From contig MGTU01000028.1 in the NCBI GenBank assembly GCA_001799615.1, forward strand, positions 91,761 through 155,760: a DNA stretch of 64,000 nucleotides, written 5' to 3'. A program made the position numbers and the translations under genes. Positions 52,796 through 61,537 of this stretch are shown here, in pieces. This DNA comes from Elusimicrobia bacterium GWA2_61_42. GTDB taxonomy: Bacteria; Elusimicrobiota; Elusimicrobia; Elusimicrobiales; UBA9959. The first letter of the stretch is position 1. Each line of letters opens with the position of its first letter. Under the pieces are notes generated by a model. It was not told where the DNA came from and searched no databases. It saw only the letters and a program-made list of their open reading frames with translations.

Positions 52796-53791
52796 ATGAC
52801 AACTACCGCCGCGAAAGCAGTCTCTTACAAGGAACTCGGCTTCGTCAATACGCGCGAGATGTTCAAGAACGCCATGAAGGACGGCTACGCCGTGCCCGCC
52901 TACAATTTCAACAACATGGAACAGCTGCAGGCCATCCTTACCGCCTGCGTGCGCTCCCGCTCCCCGGTGATCCTGCAGCTCTCCAAGGGCGCCCGCGACT
53001 ACGCTAACGCCACGCTGCTGCGCTGGATGGCCATGGGCGCGATGGAGATGATAAAGGAGATGAAGGAAGGCCCCGTGCCCGTCGCCCTTCACCTGGACCA
53101 CGGCGATTCTTTCGAGCTGTGCAAGTCCTGCATCGAGAACGGCTTCTCGTCCGTGATGATAGACGCCTCGCACCTGCCTTACGAGGAGAACGTAAAGCTC
53201 ACCAGGCAGGTGGTCGAGTACGCGCACCAGTTCGACGTGACGGTGGAAGGCGAGCTGGGCGTGCTGGCCGGCATCGAGGACGAGGTTTCCCACGAGCATT
53301 CCAACTATACCGACCCCGCCCAGGTGGAGGATTTCGTCAAGCGCACCGGCGTGGACTCCCTGGCCATCTCCATCGGCACCAGCCACGGCGCCTTCAAGTT
53401 CAAGGTAAAGCCCGGCGAGAGCGCGCCCCCGCTGCGCTTCGACATCCTCGAGGAATGCGAGCGGCGCATCCCCGGGTTCCCGATAGTCCTGCACGGCGCC
53501 TCTTCGGTGCTGAACGAATACATCGAAATGATCAACAAGTACGGCGGCAAGATGGAGAACGCCGTGGGCGTGAGCGCCGACCAGCTGCGCAAGGCGGCCA
53601 AGTCCGCCGTCTGCAAGATCAACATAGACTCGGACGGGCGCCTGGTGATGACCGCGGTCATCCGCAAGGTGTTCTCCGAGAAGCCGGGCGAATTCGACCC
53701 GCGCAAATACCTGGGCCCCGCCCGCGAAGAGCTGATAAAGATGTACATGGACAAGAACAAGACCGTGGTCGGCTCGGCCGGCAGGGTCTGA
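52796..53791 (+). CDS. fba: Class II fructose-bisphosphate aldolase
   Basis: A 331-residue zinc-dependent aldolase of glycolysis and gluconeogenesis. Seen are VPAYNFNNMEQLQAIL, ALHLDHGDSFELCK with the zinc His and catalytic Asp, SVMIDASHLPYEENV, EGELGVLAGIED, GTSHGAFK and VLHGASSVL. A terminator follows directly. Confidence 0.97.
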   Translation: MTTTAAKAVSYKELGFVNTREMFKNAMKDGYAVPAYNFNNMEQLQAILTACVRSRSPVILQLSKGARDYANATLLRWMAMGAMEMIKEMKEGPVPVALHLDHGDSFELCKSCIENGFSSVMIDASHLPYEENVKLTRQVVEYAHQFDVTVEGELGVLAGIEDEVSHEHSNYTDPAQVEDFVKRTGVDSLAISIGTSHGAFKFKVKPGESAPPLRFDILEECERRIPGFPIVLHGASSVLNEYIEMINKYGGKMENAVGVSADQLRKAAKSAVCKINIDSDGRLVMTAVIRKVFSEKPGEFDPRKYLGPAREELIKMYMDKNKTVVGSAGRV

Positions 53792-53813
53792 CCCCGGCGG
53801 AAAAAGAACAGGG

Positions 53814-53841
53814 ACGCCCGGCGAAACCGGGCGTTCTTTTT
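53814..53841 (+). terminator. Rho-independent terminator after fba
   Basis: ACGCCCGG (53814-53821) pairs with CCGGGCGT (53827-53834) around CGAAA, followed by TCTTTTT. The next gene starts only 5 nt on, so its expression would need read-through or an unseen promoter. Confidence 0.85.
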
Positions 53842-53845
53842 AACT

Positions 53846-55108
53846 ATGGAAAATAAATTCGACGTGATCATTATCGGGGGCGGGGCGTCCGGCCTCGCCG
53901 CGGCGGTAGAGGCCTCGCGGGCGGGAGCGTCCGTGCTGGTGCTGGAAAAGAACCATGTGCCGGGCCGCAAGGTCCTTTCCACCGGTTCGGGCAAATGCAA
54001 TTTCTCCAACCGCAAGGTCGCCCCGTCCGCTTACCACCCGGCCTCCCCGGCCTTCCTGAAAAAAACCTTCGCGGCCCTGCCGCCGGCCGAAGTCCTTTCA
54101 TTTTTCGAAGAGCTGGGCCTGCTGTGGACGGAGGGAGAAAACGGGCGCCTTTTCCCGCGGTCGCTCAAAGCGCAGGACGTCGTGAACGTGCTGCTGCACG
54201 AACTCGACCTCCGCGGCGTTTCCATCCATACCCTCACCGAAGCGCTGGCCGTTTCGGCCGGCAAGGACGGGTTTTCGGTGGAGGCCGTGAAAGTGCAGCC
54301 CAAGTGGGACAAAAAAGCTCCCGCCGGCGAAAAGACCCTTTACCGCGGAGCGCGCCTGATCCTGGCGGCCGGAGGAGCCAGCTATCCCCAGATAGGCGGC
54401 GGCTCCGGCGGCTACGCCCTGCTCCGCTCCCTCGGGCATTCGGTTTCGGCGGTTTCCCCGGCCATCGTGCCGCTGAAGGTCAAAGGGAATTACACCAGGG
54501 AATTGGACGGCGTCAGGCTGAACGCGGCCCTGAAACTTATGGCGGGGGACAGGGTAGTCCTGGAGACCGAGGGGGAAATGCTGTTCACCGCCTACGGCGT
54601 TTCCGGGCCGGCCGTACTGGACCTGAGCCGCGCCGCGACGGCCGCCCTGCGGGAGGGGCCGGTATTCATAGAAGCCGATTTCATGCCGGACTACAAACTG
54701 GCCGCGCTGGAAGAGTTCCTGGCCGCCAGGGCGGCGGCCTTTGAAGACCGCGCCTTCGCCCATTTCGCCACCGGCATCCTCAACGAGAAGGTTATGCGGG
54801 AGGCGGCGGCCCGCGCCGGGCTTACATGGAGCGCCGTCGTGCTGCCAGGCTGCGCGTGCGAACTGGCGGCCGCGCTGAAAGCGTTCACGCTGGAAGTGGC
54901 CGGGCCGCTGGGGTTCGAGGACGCCATGGCGAGCGCCGGCGGCTGCGCGCTGGCCGAGGTGGATCCCGCCACCTTCGCCTCTAAAAAAGCCAAAGGCCTT
55001 TACGTTACGGGGGAACTGCTGGACCTCGACGGGGATTCCGGCGGCTACAACCTGCACCTGGCCTGGACGAGCGGAATATTGGCCGGGCGGGCGGCCGCCG
55101 GAAAATAG
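53846..55108 (+). CDS. NAD(P)/FAD-dependent oxidoreductase, HI0933/BaiN family
   Basis: A 420-residue flavoprotein. The N terminus is an FAD Rossmann fold (VIIIGGGASGLAAAVEASRA, VLEKNHVPGRKVLSTGSGKCNFSN), with LILAAGGASYPQIGGGSGGY and a C-terminal GLYVTGELLDLDGDSGGYNL, all family hallmarks. The HI0933/BaiN group includes an enoate-reducing bile acid enzyme, but most members have unknown substrates. The start lies 5 nt after the fba terminator with no clear ribosome site. Confidence 0.9.
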   Translation: MENKFDVIIIGGGASGLAAAVEASRAGASVLVLEKNHVPGRKVLSTGSGKCNFSNRKVAPSAYHPASPAFLKKTFAALPPAEVLSFFEELGLLWTEGENGRLFPRSLKAQDVVNVLLHELDLRGVSIHTLTEALAVSAGKDGFSVEAVKVQPKWDKKAPAGEKTLYRGARLILAAGGASYPQIGGGSGGYALLRSLGHSVSAVSPAIVPLKVKGNYTRELDGVRLNAALKLMAGDRVVLETEGEMLFTAYGVSGPAVLDLSRAATAALREGPVFIEADFMPDYKLAALEEFLAARAAAFEDRAFAHFATGILNEKVMREAAARAGLTWSAVVLPGCACELAAALKAFTLEVAGPLGFEDAMASAGGCALAEVDPATFASKKAKGLYVTGELLDLDGDSGGYNLHLAWTSGILAGRAAAGK

Positions 55109-55132
55109 CCTAAGTCAGCCGCGATAAAAGCG

Positions 55133-55159
55133 AAGAGCCGCGCACCGCGCGGCTCTTTT
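55133..55159. terminator. Bidirectional rho-independent terminator
   Basis: AAGAGCCGCGC (55133-55143) pairs with GCGCGGCTCTT (55147-55157) around ACC, followed by T. It lies between the convergent flavoprotein and Pit genes. Confidence 0.85.
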
Positions 55160-55181
55160 GCTTGAATTGCATCGGGACCTG

Positions 55182-56183
55182 TTATTTAAAAACGGTCATT
55201 GAGAACCAGTAACACACGGCTGAGATCAATGCGGCGGCCGGAATGGTCATGAACCAGGCCCACACTATCTGGCCGGCGACGCCCCATTTTACGGCGCTGA
55301 AGCGCTTCATGGTTCCCACGCCCATGATCGCCCCGGTTATGGTATGCGTGGTGCTTACCGGCACGCCCATGGAAGAAGCGATGAAAAGCGTGGCGGCGGC
55401 GCCGGATTCCGCGCAGAAGCCGTCCACCGGCTTTAATTTGGAGATCTTGTGCCCCATGGTTTTCACAATGCGCCAGCCGCCCGACATGGTGCCGAGGCCC
55501 ATGGCCGAATAGCACGCTATGGCCACCCAGTTAGGAACCTCGAACTTGCCCCCTAAATATCCCGCGCTGTAAAGCAGCCCGGTTATAATACCCATGGTCT
55601 TCTGCGCGTCGTTGCCTCCATGGCCGAGGCTGTAAGCGGCCGCGGAAAGCAACTGCCCTTTCCTGAACAGATGATCGACCTGGCCGGGGACAGACCTGCT
55701 GAACAGCCTGTAAACCATCACCCCGAAACCAAGCCCCAGCAGCATGCCCAGCAATGGTGAGATCACTATAAAGAGCAGCACCTTTATGATCCCTGACCAG
55801 ACAAGCACTCCCGTGCCGGCCTTTACCACGGCCGCGCCGGCCAGCCCGCCCATCAGCGCGTGGGAGGAGCTTGACGGCAGCCCGTAATACCAGGTGACGA
55901 TATTCCAGACGCAGGCGCCCATAAGCGCTCCGAATACGACGTGGTTGTCTATCACGGCGATATCGACTATGCCCTTTCCCATCGTCTTCGCCACTTCATG
56001 GCTGAAGATGAAGAAGGCCACCATGTTAAAGAAGGCGGCCCAGAGTACGGCCTGCCGCGGGGAAAGCACCCGCGTCGAGACTATCGTGGCAATGGAATTA
56101 GCGGCGTCATGAAAGCCGTTAAGGTAATCGAAAGCCAGGGCCAGTGTGACCAGCCCTATGATAGGAAGCAGGGCGCTATCCAT
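55182..56183 (-). CDS. pit: Low-affinity inorganic phosphate transporter, PiT family
   Basis: A 333-residue membrane protein with about ten helices. DYLNGFHDAANSIATIVSTR near the N terminus and its internal repeat (LGHGGNDAQKTMGII) are the duplicated PiT signature. It imports metal-phosphate complexes with protons. It follows the DUF47 gene with an 8-nt overlap, the usual PhoU-like/Pit pair. Confidence 0.95.
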   Translation of the reverse strand: MDSALLPIIGLVTLALAFDYLNGFHDAANSIATIVSTRVLSPRQAVLWAAFFNMVAFFIFSHEVAKTMGKGIVDIAVIDNHVVFGALMGACVWNIVTWYYGLPSSSSHALMGGLAGAAVVKAGTGVLVWSGIIKVLLFIVISPLLGMLLGLGFGVMVYRLFSRSVPGQVDHLFRKGQLLSAAAYSLGHGGNDAQKTMGIITGLLYSAGYLGGKFEVPNWVAIACYSAMGLGTMSGGWRIVKTMGHKISKLKPVDGFCAESGAAATLFIASSMGVPVSTTHTITGAIMGVGTMKRFSAVKWGVAGQIVWAWFMTIPAAALISAVCYWFSMTVFK

Positions 56184-56802
56184 GTTTTACGAGGATGGAC
56201 TCGATAACCTTGGCCACGTGCTCGCAAGTGTCCAGGGTGCCTTCGGCCACTTCGTAGATCTCTTTCCACTTAATGACCATGATGGGGTCTTTCTCGGTCT
56301 CGAAGAGATGGCTGATGGCTTTCTCCCGGATCTGGTCGCCCATGTTCTCCAGCCGGTTGACCTCAATGCAGTGGTCCAGCACGCGGCGGGCGCGCTTGGT
56401 GTCGTGCATGTGCTTAACGGCGTTGGCCAGGGCCTGGGTGGACTGGTCTATGGTGTCGGCGAACTGCACCATGTAATCCTCGTTGGCGTCCAGCTTGTAC
56501 AGCTTGATGCGGTTGGCCATGGAATTTATCATGTCCAGGATGTCGTCGAGAGTGTTGGCCAGCGCGTAAATGTCTTCGCGGTCTATGGGGGTGATGAAAG
56601 TGCGGTTGAGCATGTCCACGATCTCGTGGGAGAGCGTGTCGCCCTCGTGCTCGAAATTCTTGATGGTCTTGACCGTTTCTTCGTCGAAAGCGCCTTTTTT
56701 TACGGCGCGCTTGAAACAATCGGCGGCCTTCACGATGTTCTCCATCTGCAAATTAAGGTAGTCGAAGAATTTTACTTCTTTCGGCAGGAAATTAATGGCC
56801 AT
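56176..56802 (-). CDS. DUF47 (PhoU-like) Pit accessory protein
   Basis: A 208-residue, all-helical cytoplasmic protein. FFDYLNLQMENIVKAADCFK, FEHEGDTLSHEIVDML and FITPIDREDIYALANTLDDI carry the repeated E/DxxxD metal-binding pattern of the DUF47/PhoU fold. It probably controls the Pit transporter encoded downstream. An AAAGGAG ribosome site precedes the ATG. Confidence 0.93.
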   Translation of the reverse strand: MAINFLPKEVKFFDYLNLQMENIVKAADCFKRAVKKGAFDEETVKTIKNFEHEGDTLSHEIVDMLNRTFITPIDREDIYALANTLDDILDMINSMANRIKLYKLDANEDYMVQFADTIDQSTQALANAVKHMHDTKRARRVLDHCIEVNRLENMGDQIREKAISHLFETEKDPIMVIKWKEIYEVAEGTLDTCEHVAKVIESILVKHG

Positions 56803-56835
56803 GGCAAGCTCCTTTGGGGGTCTATTGAACCGCTG

Positions 56836-56850
56836 TATAATTTAATTATA
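56836..56850. promoter_or_regulatory. Head-to-head -10 boxes of divergent pit and pepT operons
   Basis: TATAAT on the plus strand at 56836-56841 and TATAAT on the minus strand at 56845-56850, separated by 3 nt. The two RNA polymerases would compete, so the operons may be inversely expressed. Confidence 0.55.
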
Positions 56851-56900
56851 TCCTTTTTGCGGAGAACCCGCCACAAGCACGGCGCCACCGGAGGAACACT

Positions 56901-58133
56901 ATGGACTTCAAGGCTTCGCTTTACAAACGCCTGGACAAATACGCCAGGCTCGACACCCAGAGCGACGACAGATCGCAGACCTTCCCTTCCACTAAAAAGC
57001 AGCTGGTGCTGGCTAAATTACTGGCAGCCGAACTGAAAGCCATAGGCGCCAAAGGCGTAAAGCTGGACAAATACGGCTATGTGACGGCGGAGATCCCGGC
57101 TACCGCCAAAGGCAGGCTGCCGGTCATAGGCCTGCTGGCGCACGTGGACACCTCCCCCGACGCTTCGGGCAAAGGCGTCAAACCCCGGCTGCACAAGAGC
57201 TGGAAGGGCGGGGAGATCGTTATCAGCCGCAAGCTGGGCGTGGTCCTGAACACCAAAAACTGCCCGGAACTGGCCGCCTGCCGCGGGGAGGACATCGTAA
57301 CCGCTTCGGGAGACACGCTGCTGGGCGCCGACAACAAGGCGGGCCTGGCCATAATAATGACCGCCGCCGAGCACCTGCTCAGGCACAAAGAGATCCCGCA
57401 CGGCAAGCTCAGGATCGGCTTTACTCCCGACGAGGAAGTAGGACAGGGCGTCAAGTATTTCAACGTGAAGGCCTTCGGCGCGGATTTCGCCTATACCTTC
57501 GACGGGGACCTGGCGGGAGCGGTCGAAGAAGAAAACTTCAACGCCGACGGCGTCAAGATCTCCATAAAGGGAAAGAGCGTGCACCCGGGCTCGGCCAAGA
57601 ACGCCCTGGCCAACGCCGCGCGCATAGCCGCCGACATCGTGGCCTCCTGGCCCGAGAACCTGCTGCCGGAAACCACCGAAAAGCGCGAAGGCTTTATCAT
57701 GTTCACCGATATCGCCGGCGAGATAGAGAAGGCGGAGATCTCCGGCATAGCCCGCGAGCACGACCTCAAGAAGCTGAAAGCCATGGAGCGCCAGCTCGAG
57801 GCCATAGTGGCGGCCAAGCGCCTGAAGTACCCGCTGGCCGAAATAGACCTGGCGTTCCGCGAACAGTACCGCAACATGAAGGAAATCATCGTCAGGCACC
57901 CCGCGGTAATGGGAAAACTGATGGCCGCGGTGCGCGAAGCCGGGCTTGAGCCGAAGGTGAAGCCGGTGAGGGGCGGGACCGACGGCGCCAGGCTGAGTTT
58001 TATGGGGCTGCCCACGCCCAACGTCTTTACCGGCGGCTACAACTACCACGGCCGCTACGAGTGGGCGTCCCTGGACGGCATGAATAAATCCGCCGAGGTC
58101 CTGATAAACCTGGTCAGGCAGTGGGCTAAATAG
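56901..58133 (+). CDS. pepT: Peptidase T (M20B tripeptide aminopeptidase)
   Basis: A 410-residue zinc peptidase that removes the N-terminal residue of tripeptides. Seen are LLAHVDTSPDASG (first metal His-Asp), LGADNKAGLAIIM, FTPDEEVGQGVKYF (catalytic and metal Glu), YTFDGDLAGAVEEENF and a C-terminal RGGTDGARLSFMGLPTPNVF, as in PepT. A GGAGGAA ribosome site lies upstream. It opens the peptide-use operon. Confidence 0.95.
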   Translation: MDFKASLYKRLDKYARLDTQSDDRSQTFPSTKKQLVLAKLLAAELKAIGAKGVKLDKYGYVTAEIPATAKGRLPVIGLLAHVDTSPDASGKGVKPRLHKSWKGGEIVISRKLGVVLNTKNCPELAACRGEDIVTASGDTLLGADNKAGLAIIMTAAEHLLRHKEIPHGKLRIGFTPDEEVGQGVKYFNVKAFGADFAYTFDGDLAGAVEEENFNADGVKISIKGKSVHPGSAKNALANAARIAADIVASWPENLLPETTEKREGFIMFTDIAGEIEKAEISGIAREHDLKKLKAMERQLEAIVAAKRLKYPLAEIDLAFREQYRNMKEIIVRHPAVMGKLMAAVREAGLEPKVKPVRGGTDGARLSFMGLPTPNVFTGGYNYHGRYEWASLDGMNKSAEVLINLVRQWAK

Positions 58134-58163
58134 CGGCACGGGCCGACTCAGGGAGAATTTTAA

Positions 58164-59255
58164 ATGGCACATACGCGTCTGGTGGAATTATTCCTGGAAC
58201 TGGCCCGGCTGGACGGGCTTTCGGGCAAAGAAGCGCCGGTGGCCAACTTCGCCGGCAACTTCCTGAAGAAACTGGGTTTCCCGGCGCAGTTCGACGGCGC
58301 GGCCGAAGTTTCCGGGTCCAATACCAGCAACGTCGTGTGCCCGGTCGGCGGCGGGGGGGCGATAGTGCTGCTGGCCCACATGGACACCGCCCGGCCGACC
58401 GCGCAGACCAAGCAGGTGGTTACGGCCGACAGGGTGACCTCCGACGGAAAATGGCAGCTGGGCGCCGACAACCGCGCCGGCATGGCAGCCATCCTTTACG
58501 CCCTGGAGCGCGCGGTCGATACCGGCCTGCCGCTCAAGCCTTTTACCGTAGCCTTCACCACGCAGGAAGAAACCACCATGGCCGGCGGCCGCAACCTCGG
58601 CCTGCCGCCCGGGATCCGCCACGGCTTCGTTTTCGATTCGTCGCTGGACCCGGGCTGCTACGCCATAGCTTCCCCGGGCGCCGCTGTTTTCTCGGCTCAC
58701 GTGACCGGCCGGCCCTCCCACGCAGGCATAGCCCCCGAGAAGGGGATTTCCGCCATCCATATCGCCGCCAAAGCCCTCGCGGGCCTCGAGTTCGGCCGCC
58801 ACGACGAGGAGACCACGTCCAATATCGGGACCATCGCCGGCGGAGAAGCCACCAACGTGGTCGCGGCTTATGCCCTGGTCCGGGGCGAGGTGCGTTCGCT
58901 CGACAAGGCCAAAGTGCCGCCTGTCCTGGACCGCATCAAAGCGGAATTCGAAAAGGCGGCCGCGGCCGCCGGCGGCAACGCCAAATTCGACTGGGCCTGG
59001 GATTTCCAGCCCTACCGCCACGACAAGGAGTCCGAAGTGTGCCGCCTGGCCGAGACCGCCCTGCGCGCGGCCGGGCTGGAACCCTCGGCCGTGCCCTCCC
59101 ACGGCGGCAGCGACGCGAACTCGCTCAACGCCAAAGGCGTGGCTACCGTAAATTTCGGCATCGGCGCCAGGAACCCCCACGCCGACGACGAGTATATTCT
59201 GCTTGAGCATTTGACCAAGGCCTCGGAGATCGTATGGCAACTAATAAAAAAATAA
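58164..59255 (+). CDS. M20-family peptidase (PepT-like)
   Basis: A 363-residue zinc peptidase with VLLAHMDTARPTA, WQLGADNRAGMAAILYAL, FTTQEETTMAGGRNLG, FVFDSSLDPGCYAI, GRPSHAGIAPEKGISAI (dimerisation domain) and HGGSDANSLNAKG. It belongs with YqjE-like M20 tri- and dipeptidases or M42-related deblocking enzymes. It follows pepT after 30 nt and overlaps the cyanophycinase gene by 22 nt. Confidence 0.88.
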   Translation: MAHTRLVELFLELARLDGLSGKEAPVANFAGNFLKKLGFPAQFDGAAEVSGSNTSNVVCPVGGGGAIVLLAHMDTARPTAQTKQVVTADRVTSDGKWQLGADNRAGMAAILYALERAVDTGLPLKPFTVAFTTQEETTMAGGRNLGLPPGIRHGFVFDSSLDPGCYAIASPGAAVFSAHVTGRPSHAGIAPEKGISAIHIAAKALAGLEFGRHDEETTSNIGTIAGGEATNVVAAYALVRGEVRSLDKAKVPPVLDRIKAEFEKAAAAAGGNAKFDWAWDFQPYRHDKESEVCRLAETALRAAGLEPSAVPSHGGSDANSLNAKGVATVNFGIGARNPHADDEYILLEHLTKASEIVWQLIKK

Positions 59256-60115
59256 ATCTCTTGATATTAGCCGGCTGCCTGCTGGGCGCCGCCGCGCAGG
59301 CCCCGGCCCAGGACGGACCTAAAGGCCATCTTTTCATCATAGGCGGCGGCCACAGGTCGGACGCGGTAATGTCCCGCTTCATAGAGCTGGCCGGGGGCAG
59401 GAACGCGCCCCTGGCGGTGATCCCGCTGGCCAGCGGCGACCCGGCCGACGCCGCCAAGACCCAGGTAGACCAGCTTAAAAGGCTGGGCGCCGCCGACGCG
59501 GAAGGCGTCATCTTCGCGAAAGGCGAAGCGGACAAGGAAGAGAATCTGCGCAAGATCAGGCGGGCGCGCGGGGTGTTCTTCACCGGCGGAGACCAGGTAA
59601 CCCTGGTCTCTTTCCTGGCCGGGACTAAAATGCTGGAAGAGATACACCGCGTCTACCGCGAGGGCGGAGTGGTCGGCGGCACCAGCGCCGGGGCGGCGAT
59701 CATGAGCCGGGTAATGCTGACCGGCGACGACCGCCAGGCGAAAAAGGACGAGGAGTCTTTCAGCGCCATCCGCTCCAGCGCCGTGGCCATCGCCGAAGGT
59801 TTCGGTTTTGTACCGGAGAACATAGTGATGGACCAGCATTTCCTGGTCCGCAAGCGCCAGAACCGGCTTATCAGCGTGGTGCTGGAAAACCCCGGCCTCA
59901 CGGGCATCGGCGTGGACGAGGCCACCGCCTTCATAGTAGGCCCGGGAGGGGAAGCCGAAGTCCTCGGCGCCAGCCTGGTGACCGTCTTCGAGACCATGGG
60001 CGCGGGCCCGGTGACCAAAGACGAACCCGGCCACCTGGCGGCGAAGGGCATAACGATGCACCTGCTGAAATCGGGCGACAGGTACACGCTTCCGAAAGCC
60101 GCTAAAATCAAATGA
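59234..60115 (+). CDS. Cyanophycinase-like S51 peptidase with signal peptide
   Basis: A 293-residue protein. Residues 1-25 are a signal peptide (INLLILAGCLLGAAAQAPAQ). The body has the family fold: LFIIGGGHRSDA, FTGGDQVTLVSFL, the nucleophile GGTSAGAAIMS and IVMDQHFLVRKRQNRLISVV, the last a cyanophycinase hallmark. Cyanophycinases cut cyanophycin into beta-Asp-Arg dipeptides. Export implies use of an outside substrate. It overlaps the peptidase gene by 22 nt and the permease gene by 4 nt, so synthesis is coupled. Another S51 activity on Asp-containing peptides is possible. Confidence 0.85.
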   Translation: MATNKKINLLILAGCLLGAAAQAPAQDGPKGHLFIIGGGHRSDAVMSRFIELAGGRNAPLAVIPLASGDPADAAKTQVDQLKRLGAADAEGVIFAKGEADKEENLRKIRRARGVFFTGGDQVTLVSFLAGTKMLEEIHRVYREGGVVGGTSAGAAIMSRVMLTGDDRQAKKDEESFSAIRSSAVAIAEGFGFVPENIVMDQHFLVRKRQNRLISVVLENPGLTGIGVDEATAFIVGPGGEAEVLGASLVTVFETMGAGPVTKDEPGHLAAKGITMHLLKSGDRYTLPKAAKIK

Positions 60116-61503
60116 AGACCAAATTCGCCTTCAATACGCTGGTAATGATCTACGCGGTGGTAGTGGCGGTGGCCGCGGGCACCTGGCTGCTGCCGGGGGG
60201 CGAATACCAAAGAGTGGAGGCCGACGGACGCACCCTGGTAATCGCCAATTCCTTCCAGCCCGGGCTTACGGTGCCGCAGGGGCCGGCCGCGGTGCTGATG
60301 GCGCCCATAAAAGGCTTCGTCAAATCGGTGGACATCCTGGTTTTCCTGTTCGTGATAGGCGGGACTTTCATGGTGATAGAGAAGACCGGCGCGCTGGCCT
60401 CCGGGCTTAAGCGGCTGGCCTCTTTCTTCGCCAGGAAGCCTGAGCTCCGTATTTTTTTCATCCCCGTCACGGTAGTGATCTTCTCCATAGCGGGGTCCGT
60501 CTTCGGCATGTGCGAGGAAACGATGCCCTTCGTGCTGATCTTCATCCCGCTGGCGCTGGCGCTGGGCTACGACTCCCTGGTGGGAACGGCCATCCCTTTC
60601 CTGGGCGCGGCCGCGGGCTTCGCGGGGTCCACCCTCAACCCTTTCATCGTCGGCATCGCCCAGCGCATCGCCGAGCTGCCGCCGCGCTCCGGCCTGGAGT
60701 ACCGCCTGCTAATCTGGGTCATCAGCACGACGTGCATGACCGCTTTTATCATGATGTACGCGGCCCGCATCCGCAAAGACCCGGCCAAAAGCCCGGTCTT
60801 CGAGCTGGACAAACTGCGCAAGCACGACCTGCACCTGGACGCGGACAAACTGGAACCTTTCCTCTGGAAGCACAAGCTGGTGCTGCTGGTCTTCGGCCTG
60901 TCTATCGTCGCCCTCGTGTTCGGCGTCATGAAATACGAGTGGTTCATACAGGAGATAGCCGCGCTGTTCTTCGCGCTGGCGATAACCGCCGGCCTGCTGG
61001 GCCGCCTGAGCATGGACGAGCTGACCGAAGCTTTCAAGGAAGGCGCGCGGGGGATGATGGGCGTGGCGCTGATCATCGCCTGTGCCAAGGGCACGCTGGT
61101 GATAGCCACCGACGGCAAGATCCTCGATTCCATGCTGCACGGAATGGCCAGCGTCATCTCCGGGCTGCACCCGATCCTGGCGGCCCAGGCGATGTTCGTG
61201 GCGCAGGGAACGCTTAATTTCTTCGTGCATTCCGGCTCCGGGCAGGCGGCGCTGACCATGCCGGTGATGGCCCCGCTGACCGACGTGCTGGGGCTCACGC
61301 GCCAGACCGCCGTGCTGGCTTTCCAGTTCGGCGAGGGCTGGATAAACCCGGTGCTGCCCACCTCCGGAGTCACCATGGGCGTGCTGGGCCTGGCGGGCAT
61401 CCCCTGGAACGTCTGGTTCAAATGGATGCTGCCGGCGCAGATCTTCTTTTTTATCCTGGCCCTGCTGCTGCTCATCCCGCCGGTGATCTTTCACCTGCAG
61501 TAA
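60112..61503 (+). CDS. YfcC-family permease
   Basis: A 463-residue membrane protein with about 11-12 helices. It has GTWLLPGGEYQRVEADGRTL near the N terminus, GSVFGMCEETMPFVLIFIPL, AAGFAGSTLNPFIVGIAQ and SGSGQAALTMPVMAPLTDV, which are marks of the YfcC/ArcD-like C4-dicarboxylate-carrier superfamily. Members move arginine, ornithine or other amino acids or peptides. Its place after the cyanophycinase suggests uptake of Asp, Arg or their dipeptide, which is inference. Confidence 0.88.
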   Translation: MKTKFAFNTLVMIYAVVVAVAAGTWLLPGGEYQRVEADGRTLVIANSFQPGLTVPQGPAAVLMAPIKGFVKSVDILVFLFVIGGTFMVIEKTGALASGLKRLASFFARKPELRIFFIPVTVVIFSIAGSVFGMCEETMPFVLIFIPLALALGYDSLVGTAIPFLGAAAGFAGSTLNPFIVGIAQRIAELPPRSGLEYRLLIWVISTTCMTAFIMMYAARIRKDPAKSPVFELDKLRKHDLHLDADKLEPFLWKHKLVLLVFGLSIVALVFGVMKYEWFIQEIAALFFALAITAGLLGRLSMDELTEAFKEGARGMMGVALIIACAKGTLVIATDGKILDSMLHGMASVISGLHPILAAQAMFVAQGTLNFFVHSGSGQAALTMPVMAPLTDVLGLTRQTAVLAFQFGEGWINPVLPTSGVTMGVLGLAGIPWNVWFKWMLPAQIFFFILALLLLIPPVIFHLQ

Positions 61504-61525
61504 GGCCGGCGCCGGCAGTATTTTG

Positions 61526-61531
61526 TAGAAT
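61526..61531 (+). promoter_or_regulatory. -10 box of the TolC-RND operon
   Basis: TAGAAT ends 6 nt before the ATG at 61538, so the transcript would start at the ATG or next to it. A GC-rich inverted repeat (GCCGGC twice, around 61505-61516) lies upstream and may be a remnant terminator for the permease gene. Confidence 0.5.
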
Positions 61532-61537
61532 GTTGGG

